From assembly GCF_014196845.1 (NCBI RefSeq), contig NZ_JACIEM010000006.1, positions 62,001-126,000 on the forward strand: 64,000 nucleotides of DNA, given 5' to 3'. Shown here piece by piece: positions 47,885-57,197 of this stretch (positions are counted from its first letter, which is position 1; the number at the start of each line of letters is the position of its first letter). The notes under the pieces are model-generated. The model was given only the letters and a program-made list of their open reading frames with translations, did no database searches and was not told the origin of the DNA. This DNA is from Aurantimonas endophytica (GTDB taxonomy: Bacteria > Pseudomonadota > Alphaproteobacteria > Rhizobiales > Rhizobiaceae). A program made the translations under genes and the position numbers.

Positions 47885-49282
47885 ATGTTCCTGAGCGTAT
47901 TCGACATCTTCAAGATCGGCATCGGCCCGTCGAGTTCGCACACGATGGGTCCGATGGTGGCGGCGGGGCGGTTCCTCGAGGCCTTGCAGCGGGAAAACGG
48001 TCGGGTCGCGGGTTCGGGCCCGGCGGCGCGGATCGAGGTCACGCTGCATGGCAGCCTCGCCTTCACCGGCAAGGGCCACGCCACCGACCGCGCCGTGGTC
48101 CTCGGGCTGCTCGGCTTCCGCCCGGACGATTTCGACCCTGAACGCGCCGCCGAGCGGCAGGCGGAACTCGCCGCGACACGGCAGATCATGGTGCCGGGCC
48201 TCGGGCCGGTCGGCTTTGATGGCCTTGATGGGGTCGTCTTCGATTACGGGCCGCCGCTGGAGGCTCATCCGAACGCGCTGGTCCTGCGCGCCTTCGATGC
48301 CGCGGGCGGGCTGCATCTGTCGGAAACCTATTATTCGGTCGGGGGCGGCTTCGTGCTGACCGAACGCGAACTCGCCGCGGCCGGCCTGCGTGGCGGCGAT
48401 GCGGCGGCGGACCGGCCGTATCCCTTCGCGAGCGCCGCTGAAATGCTGCGCATGGGGGCGCTGTCCGGCCTGCGGATCGCCGAGATGAAGCGCGCCAACG
48501 AGATGGACGGCAGCATCGGCGAGGGGCTCGACGCCGGGCTCGACCGGATCTGGGCGGTGATGGACGACTGCATCGACCGCGGCCTGCGCACCGAGGGCAC
48601 GCTGCCCGGCGGGCTCAACGTGCGGCGCCGGGCGCCGGCCATCCACCGGGCGCTGGTCGCCGAGCGGGGCAGCAACTCCGCCCAGCCGCACGCGGTCAAC
48701 GACTGGCTGTCGATCTACGCAATGGCGGTCAACGAGGAGAACGCCGCCGGCGGGCGGATCGTCACCGCCCCGACCAATGGGGCGGCTGGCGTGCTGCCGG
48801 CGGTGATCCGCTATTATCGCGATCATTGCGTCGGCGCGCACCATGAGGGAATCCGCGACCTGCTGCTTACCGCCGCCGCAGTCGGCGGCATCATCAAGAC
48901 CAACGCCTCGATCTCCGGCGCCGAGGTCGGGTGCCAGGGCGAGGTGGGCTCAGCCGCCGCCATGGCGGCGGCGGGGCTCTGCGCGGCGCTCGGCGGCAGC
49001 AACGCCCAGGTCGAGAACGCCGCCGAGATCGCGCTGGAGCACCATCTCGGCATGACCTGCGATCCGGTCCGCGGCCTCGTCCAAGTGCCCTGCATCGAGC
49101 GCAACGGCCTCGGCGCGATCAAGGCCGTCGCCGCGGCCTCGCTGGCGCTCCGCGGCGACGGCGAACACGTCATCCCGCTCGACAACTGCATCGAGACGAT
49201 GCGCCAGACCGGCCTCGACATGCACACCCGCTACAAGGAGACGAGCCTCGGCGGCCTCGCGGTCAACCTGCCGGAATGCTGA
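47885..49282 (+). CDS. sdaA: L-serine ammonia-lyase (iron-sulfur type)
   Basis: Deaminates L-serine to pyruvate and ammonia. The 465-residue single-chain form has an N-terminal beta domain ([20 protein letters not shown], 20 residues) and a C-terminal catalytic domain. The 4Fe-4S cluster cysteines are visible in [34 protein letters not shown] (20 residues) and the distal PLDNCIETM. Length and motifs are complete. It follows the dihydropyrimidinase gene by 123 bp in the same direction; a promoter-like sequence lies in that gap. It is probably the last gene of the cluster, turning a freed amino acid into pyruvate. Confidence 0.94.
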   Translation: MFLSVFDIFKIGIGPSSSHTMGPMVAAGRFLEALQRENGRVAGSGPAARIEVTLHGSLAFTGKGHATDRAVVLGLLGFRPDDFDPERAAERQAELAATRQIMVPGLGPVGFDGLDGVVFDYGPPLEAHPNALVLRAFDAAGGLHLSETYYSVGGGFVLTERELAAAGLRGGDAAADRPYPFASAAEMLRMGALSGLRIAEMKRANEMDGSIGEGLDAGLDRIWAVMDDCIDRGLRTEGTLPGGLNVRRRAPAIHRALVAERGSNSAQPHAVNDWLSIYAMAVNEENAAGGRIVTAPTNGAAGVLPAVIRYYRDHCVGAHHEGIRDLLLTAAAVGGIIKTNASISGAEVGCQGEVGSAAAMAAAGLCAALGGSNAQVENAAEIALEHHLGMTCDPVRGLVQVPCIERNGLGAIKAVAAASLALRGDGEHVIPLDNCIETMRQTGLDMHTRYKETSLGGLAVNLPEC

Positions 49283-49448
49283 TCGCGCGTCGGGCGGACC
49301 CGAGTTCCTGGCAAGGTCCGAGAAACCGATGGCTGGCTGCTTGAAAGAATGTGACGTCGCAAGAGTCGGCGACTACCCGGCCACCGCGGGAGCCATCAAC
49401 TTCATTGATCTTGCGGAAACTCCTGCATCTCAGAGTCTGAGAGAGGAT

Positions 49449-49535
49449 TGGTGCCCAGGAAAGGACTCGAACCTTCACGCCTCGCGGCACACGGACCTGA
49501 ACCGTGCGCGTCTACCAATTCCGCCACCTGGGCAC
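49449..49535 (-). tRNA. tRNA-Leu (anticodon CAG)
   Basis: An 87-nt class II tRNA on the reverse strand. Acceptor GTGCCCA pairs with TGGGCAC, and the 3' ACCA is encoded. Anticodon stem CACGG/CCGTG encloses TTCAGGT with CAG. A long variable arm (TGCCGCGAGGCGT) and T-loop TTCGAGT are present. It reads CUG codons. Confidence 0.97.
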
Positions 49536-49779
49536 GGCGCGGACCATTAGAAGCTGGGCCGGTCGCTGTCAACGCGGTTTCTGCGGATGTTCGCCAAAGC
49601 GGTGCCGCTTGAAAGCGGTGGCGAGCTGCGGATGCGGGAAACTTGGCCGCGGCGGGCTCGATTTGCAGCGGGCGATCCCCTTCTCCGGCAGCGTTTCGCC
49701 TTCACCTCCTCAGGCGAACCGGCTATGACCGCGCGGGAAAGTGCCGTCATGCGGCAGGTGATCGAAGGAGCGGTGCCAG

Positions 49780-50784
49780 ATGGCTGTCGATACGAACAAG
49801 ACGGTGACGGTGTTCGGCGGATCGGGCTTCATCGGCCGCTATGTCGTGCGGGCGCTGGCCAAGCGCGGTCACCGGATCAAGGTCGCCTGCCGACGGCCCG
49901 ACCTGGCCTACCATTTGCAGCCGAACGGCAATATGGGCCAGATCATGCCGATCCAGGCCAATCTGCGCTATCCGTGGTCGGTAGAGCGGGCGGTGGATGG
50001 CGCCGACTACGTGATCAATCTCGTCGGGATCCTCGCCGAGAGCGGCCAGCAGCGTTTCGAGACGCTGCAGGCCGAGGGCGCCCGGCTGGTGGCCGAGGCG
50101 GCGCGCGGGGCCGGCGCCGGCATGACCCAGATCTCGGCGATCGGCGTCGAGGCGGGTGGCGACACGGCCTATGGCCGGACCAAGGCGCTGGGCGAAAAGG
50201 CGGTGTTCGAGACCATCCCCGATGCCACGGTCATCAGGCCCTCTATCGTGTTCGGCGCCGAGGACCAGTTCTTCAACCGCTTCGCCGACATGGCGCGTTT
50301 CTCGCCGTTCCTGCCGCTGATCGGCGGCGGTAACACCCGCTTTCAGCCGGTCTTCGTGGGCGACGTCGCCGAGGCGATCGCCGCCACGGTGGACGGTGCG
50401 GTGCCGGGCGGGCGGGCCTACGAGCTGGGCGGGCCGGAAGTGCTGACCTTCCGCGAGATGATGGAGGAGATGCTGCGGATCATCGGCCGCCGCCGCCACC
50501 TCCTGACCATCCCCTTCGGCGCCGCCGGGGCGATGGCCAGTGTCATGCGCTACCTGCCCGGTGCGCCGCTGACGCCCGACCAGGTGCGCCAGCTGCGCCA
50601 CGACAACGTCGTCTCGGACGCCGCCGAAGCCGAGGGCCGCACGCTTGCCGCCTTCGGTATCAGGGGCCGCACGCTCGAGGCGGTGCTGCCGACCTATCTC
50701 GTGCGCTTCCGCCCGCAGGGCCAGTTCACCCAGCCGCGGCCCCAGGCCGGCGGCCTCGACCGGGACGACGACGAGCGCAGCTAG
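49780..50784 (+). CDS. complex I NDUFA9 subunit family protein (atypical SDR)
   Basis: A 334-residue Rossmann-fold protein related to the mitochondrial complex I accessory subunit NDUFA9. Dinucleotide loop TVFGGSGFIGRYVVRALAKR (20 residues) is at about residues 9-28. DYVINLVGILAESG replaces the usual SDR active-site region, and YGRTKALGEKAV keeps the YxxxK pair. In alphaproteobacteria such proteins are thought to assist complex I or act in quinone or lipid metabolism. The ATG at 49780 follows GAAGGAG. It precedes the TauE/SafE gene by 14 bp. Confidence 0.86.
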   Translation: MAVDTNKTVTVFGGSGFIGRYVVRALAKRGHRIKVACRRPDLAYHLQPNGNMGQIMPIQANLRYPWSVERAVDGADYVINLVGILAESGQQRFETLQAEGARLVAEAARGAGAGMTQISAIGVEAGGDTAYGRTKALGEKAVFETIPDATVIRPSIVFGAEDQFFNRFADMARFSPFLPLIGGGNTRFQPVFVGDVAEAIAATVDGAVPGGRAYELGGPEVLTFREMMEEMLRIIGRRRHLLTIPFGAAGAMASVMRYLPGAPLTPDQVRQLRHDNVVSDAAEAEGRTLAAFGIRGRTLEAVLPTYLVRFRPQGQFTQPRPQAGGLDRDDDERS

Positions 50785-50798
50785 CCCCGGTCGATCCG

Positions 50799-51551
50799 AT
50801 GCCGTTTCTGCCGCCGGAGCTCGGCGCCGCCGGCGCCGCCATTCTCGTCGTCGCCAGCTTCTGCACCTCGGCGCTGACCGCCGCCTTCGGCCTTGGTGGA
50901 GGCCTGTCGCTGCTAGCGGTGATGACCGCCTTCCTGCCGGTGGCGGTGCTGATCCCTCTGCACGGCATCGTCCAGCTCGCCTCCAATGGCGGCCGCGTGG
51001 TCATCCAGCGTCGCGGCGTCGCTTGGGCAGCGCTGCCGCCTTTCCTGCTGGGCGGGGCGATCGGGGCGCTGATCGGCGCGCGCTTCGTCGTGGCGCTGCC
51101 CGAGGCGACGCTGCAGGTCTCGATTGGCCTGTTCATCCTGATCGTCACCTTCGTGCCGATCCCGCGGCTCGGCGTGCTCGGCTTCGGCGGCTTTGCGCTG
51201 ACCGGCGCGGTGACCACCTTCCTGTCGATGTTCTTCGGTGCCACGGCGCCGATCATGGCCGCCCTGTTCGCGCAGACCTTCAAGGAGCGCGAGACGGTGG
51301 TGGCGACGCTGGCGGCGGTGACCGCGATCCAGCATGCGCTGAAGGCGGTGGCCTTCTTCGCCATGGGTGTCGTCCTGTGGCCGTATGCGGCGCTGCTTCT
51401 GGCGATGATCGTCACCGGCTTCCTCGGAACCCTCGCCGGCACGGCCGTGCTGCGCCGGCTCGACGATCGGTTCTTCCGCCTGGTGCTGCGGATCATCCTG
51501 GCCGTGCTCGCGCTCGATCTGGTGCGGCGCGGCGTGCTCGGCCTGCTCTGA
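50799..51551 (+). CDS. TauE/SafE family sulfite/anion exporter
   Basis: A 250-residue membrane protein with about eight hydrophobic segments. The family half-repeat TAAFGLGGGLSLLAVMTAFL (20 residues) occurs near the N-terminus and a related FLSMFFGATAPIMAALFAQT segment in the second half. The family exports sulfite, sulfoacetate or other small anions, or takes part in taurine metabolism; the substrate cannot be told here. It follows the NDUFA9-like gene by 14 bp, probably co-transcribed, and converges on uppP (16-bp gap). Confidence 0.87.
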   Translation: MPFLPPELGAAGAAILVVASFCTSALTAAFGLGGGLSLLAVMTAFLPVAVLIPLHGIVQLASNGGRVVIQRRGVAWAALPPFLLGGAIGALIGARFVVALPEATLQVSIGLFILIVTFVPIPRLGVLGFGGFALTGAVTTFLSMFFGATAPIMAALFAQTFKERETVVATLAAVTAIQHALKAVAFFAMGVVLWPYAALLLAMIVTGFLGTLAGTAVLRRLDDRFFRLVLRIILAVLALDLVRRGVLGLL

Positions 51552-51567
51552 CTCCGCCGAGCGCCGC

Positions 51568-52446
51568 CTACTGACCGTCCGGCGTGCCGTGATCGGTGAC
51601 CCTTTCGCCGCGTCCGTCCGCAGCGCTCTCGTCGATTGCGGGAGACAGGGTCAGCAGCAGGACCATGCCGACGATGCCGACGCCGATGCGCCACCAGGCG
51701 AAGGGGGCGAAGCCGTGCCGCGAGACGAAGTCGAGCAGCCGGCGCACCACGAACAGAGCCGCCAGGAAGGCTGCCACGAATCCGATGACCACCAGCCAGA
51801 GATCGTCGACCGACAGCAGCGCGTGATTCTTGGCGAGATCGTAGGTGAAGGCCCCTAGCATGGTCGGCATCGCCAGGAAGAAGGAGAACTCGGCCGCCGA
51901 GCGCTTGTCGGTCCCCATCAGCAGCGAGCCGGCGATGGTGGCGCCGGAGCGCGACGTGCCGGGGATCATCGCGAGGCACTGGAAGAGGCCGATCTTCAGG
52001 CAGAGTGACAGCGGATAGTCCATGATGTTGTCGTAGCGGACCTTGATCGTCATGCGATCGATGATCAGCAGGACTATGCCGCCGACGATCAACGCCACGC
52101 AGACCACCATCGGCGTCTCGAACAGCACCGTCTTGATGAAGTCGTGCGCCAAAACGCCGATGAAGGCGGCCGGCAGGAAGGCCAGCACGATGCCGCCGAC
52201 GAAGTGACGGCTCCGGGGGTTCGACGGCAGGCTGATGAAGAGCTGCCACAGCCGGGCGAAATAGACCGACAGGATCGCCAGGATCGCGCCGAGCTGGATC
52301 AAAACCTCGAAGCTGCGCGCCGTCGACTGGAAGCCGAGGAAATGCCCGAGCAGCAGGATATGGCCGGTGGAGGAGACCGGGATGAACTCGGTCAGGCCCT
52401 CGGTGACGCCGAGGATGACGGCGTCGAGGATCGCTTTGATGTCCAT
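51568..52446 (-). CDS. uppP: undecaprenyl-diphosphatase UppP (BacA)
   Basis: Recycles the lipid carrier undecaprenyl diphosphate for cell-wall synthesis; overproduction gives bacitracin resistance. The 292-residue membrane protein has both catalytic regions: [20 protein letters not shown] (20 residues, near residue 15) and [19 protein letters not shown] with the arginine and serine. About eight membrane segments. A polar C-terminal tail of about 25 residues ([20 protein letters not shown]) is unusual but harmless-looking. Divergent from the GST gene. Confidence 0.95.
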   Translation of the reverse strand: MDIKAILDAVILGVTEGLTEFIPVSSTGHILLLGHFLGFQSTARSFEVLIQLGAILAILSVYFARLWQLFISLPSNPRSRHFVGGIVLAFLPAAFIGVLAHDFIKTVLFETPMVVCVALIVGGIVLLIIDRMTIKVRYDNIMDYPLSLCLKIGLFQCLAMIPGTSRSGATIAGSLLMGTDKRSAAEFSFFLAMPTMLGAFTYDLAKNHALLSVDDLWLVVIGFVAAFLAALFVVRRLLDFVSRHGFAPFAWWRIGVGIVGMVLLLTLSPAIDESAADGRGERVTDHGTPDGQ

Positions 52447-52764
52447 TCTCGTTCCGTGCTCGCAGGGGGTTTGACGCCGCTCTAGCGCCGATGGCTGGGC
52501 CGAACCTGTCGCCGGGGACTCCGGCCTTTCTGCGGCATGGTGTGCGGTCCCCGAGCCCTTTGGCCGGCTTTGGAAGGGATTGCAACGTCTTGCCTGCGGC
52601 AGCGAGGCTGCTATGTCGCGAGGAACGCCCGCTGGCAGCCGTTCAGACTTAGTTGACGCATTGCTGCGACGATCCCCGGGAGCGGCCTCAGGCTGCCGCT
52701 ATCCCTTGCATCCATGCCACGCGCCGGTCGATCCGGGCGAACGGCCGAGAGCCCACCCTCCTTC
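52447..52764. other. 318-bp gene-free divergent region between uppP and the GST gene
   Basis: Must hold the promoters of two divergent genes. A TTGACG at 52653-52658 is the only promoter-like hexamer noticed, and no matching -10 was found. No convincing gene, palindrome or RNA structure was seen. Confidence 0.5.
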
Positions 52765-53457
52765 ATGTTGAAGCTCTATCATCACCCGATGTCCGCCGCC
52801 TCGCGTTTCGCGCGGCTCGTCCTCGGGGAGTACGGCGAGCGGGTGGAACTCCTCGAGGAACGGCCCTGGGAGAAGCGGCGCGACTTCCTGGCGCTCAATC
52901 CGGCCGCCACCCTGCCGGTGATGATCGAGGACGAGGGGCCGGCGATCGTCGGGGCCAGCGTCGTCGGGGAATATCTCGACGAGACCCGCGGCGTCTTCCA
53001 GCGCGACAAGCGGCTGATGCCGGAAAAGCCGATCGAGCGGGCGGAATCCCGCCGGCTGACGGAATGGTTCCTGGTCAAGCTCGACGGCGAGGTGACGCGC
53101 TACCTGGTGCGCGAGCGGGTGTTCAAGCTGGAGATGCGGCCGGAGGCCGGCGGCGGGCCGCCCGACGCCTCGGCAATTCGCGCCGCAAGGGCCAATCTCA
53201 AGCATCATCTGCGCTATCTCGGCTGGTTGGCCGAGAGCCGCGACTGGCTCGCCGGGCCGCGCCTGTCCTATGCCGACATCGCCGCCGCGGCCGCCATGTC
53301 GATCCTCGACTATCTGGGTGAGGTCACCTGGGACGAGGAGCCCGCGGCCAAGGACTGGTACATGCGGCTGAAGTCGCGCCCGTCCTTCCGCCCGCTGCTG
53401 ACCGAGCGCATCCGCGGCCTGCCGCCGGTGCATCACTACACCCAGCTGGATTTCTGA
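52765..53457 (+). CDS. fzlA: glutathione S-transferase-like protein, probable FzlA
   Basis: A 230-residue GST-fold protein: thioredoxin-like domain at residues 1-80 (KLYHHPMSAASRFARLVL; NPAATLPVMIEDEG) and helical domain beyond (LSYADIAAAAAMSILDYLGE, 20 residues). The ASRF segment replaces the usual active Ser/Cys context. In Alphaproteobacteria, FzlA is a GST-like protein that binds FtsZ and is needed for division. The position next to uppP and queG resembles that of fzlA in Agrobacterium as I recall it, but sequence alone cannot exclude an ordinary GST. The start at 52765 opens the conserved first strand. Confidence 0.72.
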   Translation: MLKLYHHPMSAASRFARLVLGEYGERVELLEERPWEKRRDFLALNPAATLPVMIEDEGPAIVGASVVGEYLDETRGVFQRDKRLMPEKPIERAESRRLTEWFLVKLDGEVTRYLVRERVFKLEMRPEAGGGPPDASAIRAARANLKHHLRYLGWLAESRDWLAGPRLSYADIAAAAAMSILDYLGEVTWDEEPAAKDWYMRLKSRPSFRPLLTERIRGLPPVHHYTQLDF

Positions 53458-53536
53458 ACCGACCGGCCAGGGCGGTCGGCAGCGAAGCGCCAGGTCGTCG
53501 CGCCGGATCGGCGCCGGCCGGGCGACCGCGCGACGC

Positions 53537-53896
53537 CTACTTGGCGAGGATCCGCAGCTGCTGGGGGCGTCCGGCATCCACCGTCACGTCCCGCTCCAGC
53601 CATCTTCCGTCGCTGCCGGGGGTCTTGAGCGTGTAGGTGCCGCTCTCCAGATTCTCGAACTGATAGTAGCCTTGCCCGTCGGTGACCTGGCTCTCGCAGC
53701 TGCCATCCCCTTTGTCGCAGAGCTCGACCGGCTGGTTGGGCAAAGGCCGCAGGGATGCCTCGCCGTGGGTCGCGGCGAGAACGTCGCCATACAGATCGCC
53801 GGCCAAGGCCGGGCCGGATCCGAACGAAAGGCACGCTCCCGCCGCCAGGAGCGACGACAGGAGACGGCGTCTACTCGAGCAGGACGACGGTCGCAT
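53537..53896 (-). CDS. secreted protein with one prealbumin/SdrD-B-like domain
   Basis: A 119-residue protein: signal peptide [20 protein letters not shown] ending near ALAGD, then a single Ig-like or carboxypeptidase-regulatory-type domain (DGQGYYQFENLESGTYTLKT, 20 residues, is the characteristic turn). Two cysteines (ELCDKGDGSCES) may form a disulfide. Such domains are usually parts of larger surface proteins; here it stands alone. It overlaps the end of the preceding membrane-protein gene by 26 bp, so the two are probably coupled. Function unknown. Confidence 0.75.
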   Translation of the reverse strand: MRPSSCSSRRRLLSSLLAAGACLSFGSGPALAGDLYGDVLAATHGEASLRPLPNQPVELCDKGDGSCESQVTDGQGYYQFENLESGTYTLKTPGSDGRWLERDVTVDAGRPQQLRILAK

Positions 53897-54455
53897 CGCT
53901 CTCTCCGATCGGGGTCAGGGGCCGCTTCCTCGGCAGGGTGACGGGCTCGAACATCAGTGACGCCGCGGACCCGTTTGGCCGCGCGGCGGACAGCGTGAGC
54001 TTCTGTGTGACGAAATCCGGATAGCCGATCAGGATGTGGTCCAGCGGCCTGTAGCCGGCGGCGCCCGGATCTGTGGGCTGCAGCGCCTCCACCTTCCAGT
54101 CGAGCTGACCCTCGCCATAGGGCCGACCGATTTCGTAGGAGCGCGGCGCGTAGCTGATGGTCAGCTGGCGGTAGTCCGGCTCCTCGGTCATGCCCTCCAG
54201 TTTCACCGTTCCGGCAATCGTGTACAACCGATAGCGATCGGTTCCGGCGACATCGTCGAGGCTTACATAGTTGACGCCGATGATCAGGACGACGACGTAA
54301 CCGGCGATCGAGCCGGTCAGCTTGATGGGCACGCCGTAGAGCGTGCCGCCCACCTCGCCGGCTGCCGGAAGAAAACGGTAAAGCACGAAAGCCGGGACCA
54401 TGGGCAAAAGGAACAGCAGTCCCAAGGTTATCCAGTTGACAATAGCCGCGTCCAT
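53871..54455 (-). CDS. membrane-anchored protein of unknown function
   Basis: A 194-residue protein with two membrane segments ([20 protein letters not shown], 20 residues, and [20 protein letters not shown]) followed by a beta-rich soluble domain of about 120 residues facing the periplasm ([20 protein letters not shown], then [20 protein letters not shown]). No known family was recognised. It lies upstream of, and overlaps, the secreted Ig-like protein gene, suggesting that both act at the envelope. Divergent from queG with only 33 bp between. Confidence 0.72.
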   Translation of the reverse strand: MDAAIVNWITLGLLFLLPMVPAFVLYRFLPAAGEVGGTLYGVPIKLTGSIAGYVVVLIIGVNYVSLDDVAGTDRYRLYTIAGTVKLEGMTEEPDYRQLTISYAPRSYEIGRPYGEGQLDWKVEALQPTDPGAAGYRPLDHILIGYPDFVTQKLTLSAARPNGSAASLMFEPVTLPRKRPLTPIGESDATVVLLE

Positions 54456-54488
54456 CGGAACACTCCATCAGCCATCGGCAAGATTTAC

Positions 54489-55757
54489 ATGACCGGTGAT
54501 GAAATTCAATCTGCATCGAGAAATCGTGACTATGGAAATAGTCAGAGAACTCGCCGATCTGATGGCGCGGGGACACATGACGACGCAGCGTCAGGTTCTT
54601 TGCCGGCTTCCTGGGGCGACCGGCTGCGGCAATTCATCGAGGCCGACGCCCGCCGCCTCGGCTTCGACGCGGTCGGCGTCGCACCGGCGTCGAGCGAAGG
54701 CGTCCTGATCGGCGAGCGGCTCGACGCCTTCGTCGAAGCCGGGCACCACGGCACCATGGACTGGCTGCCGGAAACCGCCGGCCGCCGCCGCTCGGCGCGG
54801 GCACTCTGGCCGCAGGTGCGCTCGATCATCGTCCTCGGCATGAATTACGGACCGGACGAGGACCCGCTGGCGATCCTCTCGCGCCCCGACCGCGGCGCGA
54901 TTTCCGTCTATGCCCGCCACCGCGACTATCACGAGCTGATCAAGGGCCGGCTGAAGGAACTCGCCGGCCGGCTTTTGGCGCAGGCGCGCCAGGCCGGTGC
55001 CGGCGAGCATGAGGTGAAGGTCTTCGTCGACACCGCGCCGGTGATGGAAAAGCCGATGGGCGAGATGGCCGGGCTCGGCTGGCAGGGCAAGCACACCAAC
55101 CTCGTCTCCCGCGAGCACGGCTCCTGGCTGTTCCTCGGCTCGATCTTCACCACGCTGGACCTGCCGCCGGATGCGCCGAGGCGGGATCTCTGCGGCTCCT
55201 GCCGCGCCTGCCAGGATGTCTGCCCGACAAACGCATTCCCGGTGCCCTACCAGCTCGATGCGCGCCGCTGCATCTCCTACCTCACCATCGAGACGCGGAA
55301 TGTGGTGCCGCGCGAATTCCGGCGGGCAATGGGCAATCGCATCTATGGCTGCGACGACTGCCTCGCCGTCTGCCCGTGGAACAAGTTCGCCGGCACGGCG
55401 AGGGAGGCCAGGCTGATCGCCCGGGACGATCTGCGGGCGCCCTCGCTGGATCATCTGCTCGGCCTCGACGACGCTGAATTCCGCGCCCTGTTCTCCGGCT
55501 CGCCGATCAAGCGCATCGGTCGGGCGAAGTTCGTGTCGAATTGCCTGATCGCCGCCGGCAATTCCGGCCTGGCGGCGTTGCTGCCGCCGGTCGAGCAGCT
55601 CCTGTGCGACCCCGCGCCGCTGGTCCGGGCGATGGCGGTCTGGGCGCTCGACCGGCTTTCTCCGCACGACGCCTTGCGCCGGCGCACTTCTGCGCTTGAT
55701 AGGGAGGAGGACCCTCTGGTCAGGAGCGAATGGCATGCGCTGGGGCAGGAAGACTGA
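54489..55757 (+). CDS. queG: epoxyqueuosine reductase QueG
   Basis: Cobalamin- and iron-sulfur-dependent last step of queuosine tRNA modification. The catalytic region includes [29 protein letters not shown] (20 residues) and [20 protein letters not shown] (20 residues). The two 4Fe-4S motifs are [20 protein letters not shown] (20 residues) and [15 protein letters not shown]-terminal HEAT-like segment ends the protein. As called it has 422 residues; the first 35-40 ([16 protein letters not shown]...) are not conserved and the ribosome site is weak, so the true start may be a later TTG near 54609. It overlaps the next gene by 23 bp. Confidence 0.92.
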   Translation: MTGDEIQSASRNRDYGNSQRTRRSDGAGTHDDAASGSLPASWGDRLRQFIEADARRLGFDAVGVAPASSEGVLIGERLDAFVEAGHHGTMDWLPETAGRRRSARALWPQVRSIIVLGMNYGPDEDPLAILSRPDRGAISVYARHRDYHELIKGRLKELAGRLLAQARQAGAGEHEVKVFVDTAPVMEKPMGEMAGLGWQGKHTNLVSREHGSWLFLGSIFTTLDLPPDAPRRDLCGSCRACQDVCPTNAFPVPYQLDARRCISYLTIETRNVVPREFRRAMGNRIYGCDDCLAVCPWNKFAGTAREARLIARDDLRAPSLDHLLGLDDAEFRALFSGSPIKRIGRAKFVSNCLIAAGNSGLAALLPPVEQLLCDPAPLVRAMAVWALDRLSPHDALRRRTSALDREEDPLVRSEWHALGQED

Positions 55758-56133
55758 AGCGACCGTCGCGGCGGTCGAGAAGGCGGCGGAGACGGTTGCC
55801 GAGGCGGCCGGCGACGCACGCAAGGCCGGGCTGGAAAAGGCCCGCCAGTCGCTACGCTGGACGAGCGACAACATGCCGGAGGCGCTTCGGCGCCAGGAAC
55901 TCCTCGGCAGCGGTGCCGTCGGCGCTGGCGCGATGGGCGCCGGGGCGATCGGGGCGCTGGCGCTGGGCGCGGTCGCCATCGGCGCGCTCGCGGTCGGCGC
56001 CTTCGCCATCGGGCGGCTCTCGGTGGGCCGGGCAAGGGTCGGGGAAGCCGAGATCGGCCGGCTGCGGATCGGCCAGCTCGAGATCGGCGAAGTGGTGCGG
56101 CCAGGCTGGCGCTTCGGGCCGTTCCGGCATTGA
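55735..56133 (+). CDS. glycine-pentad repeat protein
   Basis: A 132-residue protein with an N-terminal amphipathic region rich in Ala, Glu and Lys (residues 5-50). An exact run of twelve pentads then follows, with glycine at residues 63, 68, 73 and every fifth residue to 118. The residue before each glycine is V, M, I or L. The first seven pentads are nearly all Ala/Gly/hydrophobic, and the last five carry Arg, Glu and Gln. Such a pattern fits a regular beta-solenoid or an oligomerising membrane-active helix. No family was recognised. The ATG follows AGGAG and overlaps the queG end; its stop overlaps the SDR start. Confidence 0.72.
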   Translation: MRWGRKTEATVAAVEKAAETVAEAAGDARKAGLEKARQSLRWTSDNMPEALRRQELLGSGAVGAGAMGAGAIGALALGAVAIGALAVGAFAIGRLSVGRARVGEAEIGRLRIGQLEIGEVVRPGWRFGPFRH

Positions 56134-57083
56134 CCGGGCCGCGGTACTTCGTCTTCGGCCACGGCTATTCCGCGGGGCACTACGTCGCGACGCTTGACCC
56201 GAAGAGCGTCGAGGGCGTCACCGTGCGGACCCGCGACAAGGCATCCCAGCTCGCCGCGCATGGCCTCAAGCCCTTCGTCTTCGACGGCGAGCATCCGACC
56301 GACGGCATCGCCTCGGCCCTCTATCGCGCGACGCACCTGCTGATCTCGGTGCCGCCCGGCCACGAGGCGCCCGCCGGCGCCCATGTCGGCGGAGCCAATG
56401 CGAGGCCCGGCGACCCGGTGCTGCGCTGGTACGAGAACGAGATCGCCCATGGCAGCCCGAACCTTCAATGGATCGGCTATCTCTCGACGGTGGGCGTCTA
56501 TGGCGACCATGATGGCGGCTGGGTAGACGAGACCGCCGATGTGCGGCCGGTCTCCGCACGGTCGCGCGAACGCGTCGCGGCGGAACAGGCCTGGCAGAAG
56601 GCGGCTGCGACAAGAGGCGTGCCGCTCGCCATACTTCGCCTGTCGGGAATCTACGGCCCCGGGCGCAACGGCTTCGTCAACCTCGCCAACGGCACGGCAC
56701 GGCGGCTGGTCAAGCCCGGGCAGGTGTTCAACCGGATCCATGTCGACGACATCGCCGGCGCCCTGCAGCTCCTCGCCGAGCAGCGACAGGGCGGCATCTT
56801 CAACGTCACCGACGACGAACCCGCCCCGCCGCAGGACGTCATCGCCCATGCGGCCGAACTGGCGGGCATCGCGCCGCCGCCGGAAACCCCGTTCGACACG
56901 GCCACGCTGTCGCCGATGGCGCGCAGCTTCTACGGCGAGAACAAGCGCGTCTCCAACGCGGGCATCAAGGCGGCCGGCTACGTCTTCCGCTATCCGACCT
57001 ACCGGGAGGGGCTGGCCGGCCTGACGGCGGACGCCGAGCGGGCGAAGGCGGCTCCGGGCGGCAGCGAACCGTCGACAGGCTGA
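56130..57083 (+). CDS. NAD-dependent epimerase/dehydratase family protein (YeeZ-like SDR)
   Basis: A 317-residue extended SDR. The dinucleotide loop reads FVFGHGYSAGHYV near residue 7, with His/Tyr in place of two glycines. YLSTVGVYGDHDGGWVDET is the typical central block, and LAILRLSGIYGPGRNGFVNL (20 residues) and HVDDIAGALQLL close the domain. The YxxxK catalytic pair is not evident (SRERVAAEQAW), as in the YeeZ-type subgroup. The start is a TTG at 56130 overlapping the previous stop, so it is coupled to the pentad-repeat gene. Substrate unknown. Confidence 0.82.
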   Translation: MTGPRYFVFGHGYSAGHYVATLDPKSVEGVTVRTRDKASQLAAHGLKPFVFDGEHPTDGIASALYRATHLLISVPPGHEAPAGAHVGGANARPGDPVLRWYENEIAHGSPNLQWIGYLSTVGVYGDHDGGWVDETADVRPVSARSRERVAAEQAWQKAAATRGVPLAILRLSGIYGPGRNGFVNLANGTARRLVKPGQVFNRIHVDDIAGALQLLAEQRQGGIFNVTDDEPAPPQDVIAHAAELAGIAPPPETPFDTATLSPMARSFYGENKRVSNAGIKAAGYVFRYPTYREGLAGLTADAERAKAAPGGSEPSTG

Positions 57084-57126
57084 CCGCATCTTGCGGCGAC
57101 GCGGCCGAAGCCTCATCTTCAGGCCC

Positions 57127-57176
57127 AAGCAGGACGACCTCGCTTCCAAGATCGACCACTGTCCGGGACGACCCGG
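57127..57176 (+). promoter_or_regulatory. guanidine-II (mini-ykkC) riboswitch
   Basis: Two consecutive hairpins each end in the loop ACGA, matching the ACGR loops of this class. P1 is AAGC-AGG-ACGA-CCT-C-GCTT (57127-57145, one bulged C). P2 is CCGGG-ACGA-CCCGG (57163-57176), with a 17-nt linker. The ribosome site AAGGG (57186-57190) follows directly, and the next gene encodes a Gdx/SugE exporter, the classic target. Guanidine binding should stabilise the hairpins and free the ribosome site. Confidence 0.88.
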
Positions 57177-57197
57177 CCCTCACACAAGGGTTGGACC

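Noticed and set aside
44996-48844. 3.8-kb open frame on the - strand across the aminotransferase, dihydropyrimidinase and sdaA genes
   Set aside because: Antisense shadow of three intact, recognisable genes; no conserved motif in its translation.
49263-49550. Small open frames across the sdaA-tRNA-Leu region
   Set aside because: They overlap the tRNA gene, lack ribosome sites and encode no recognisable protein.
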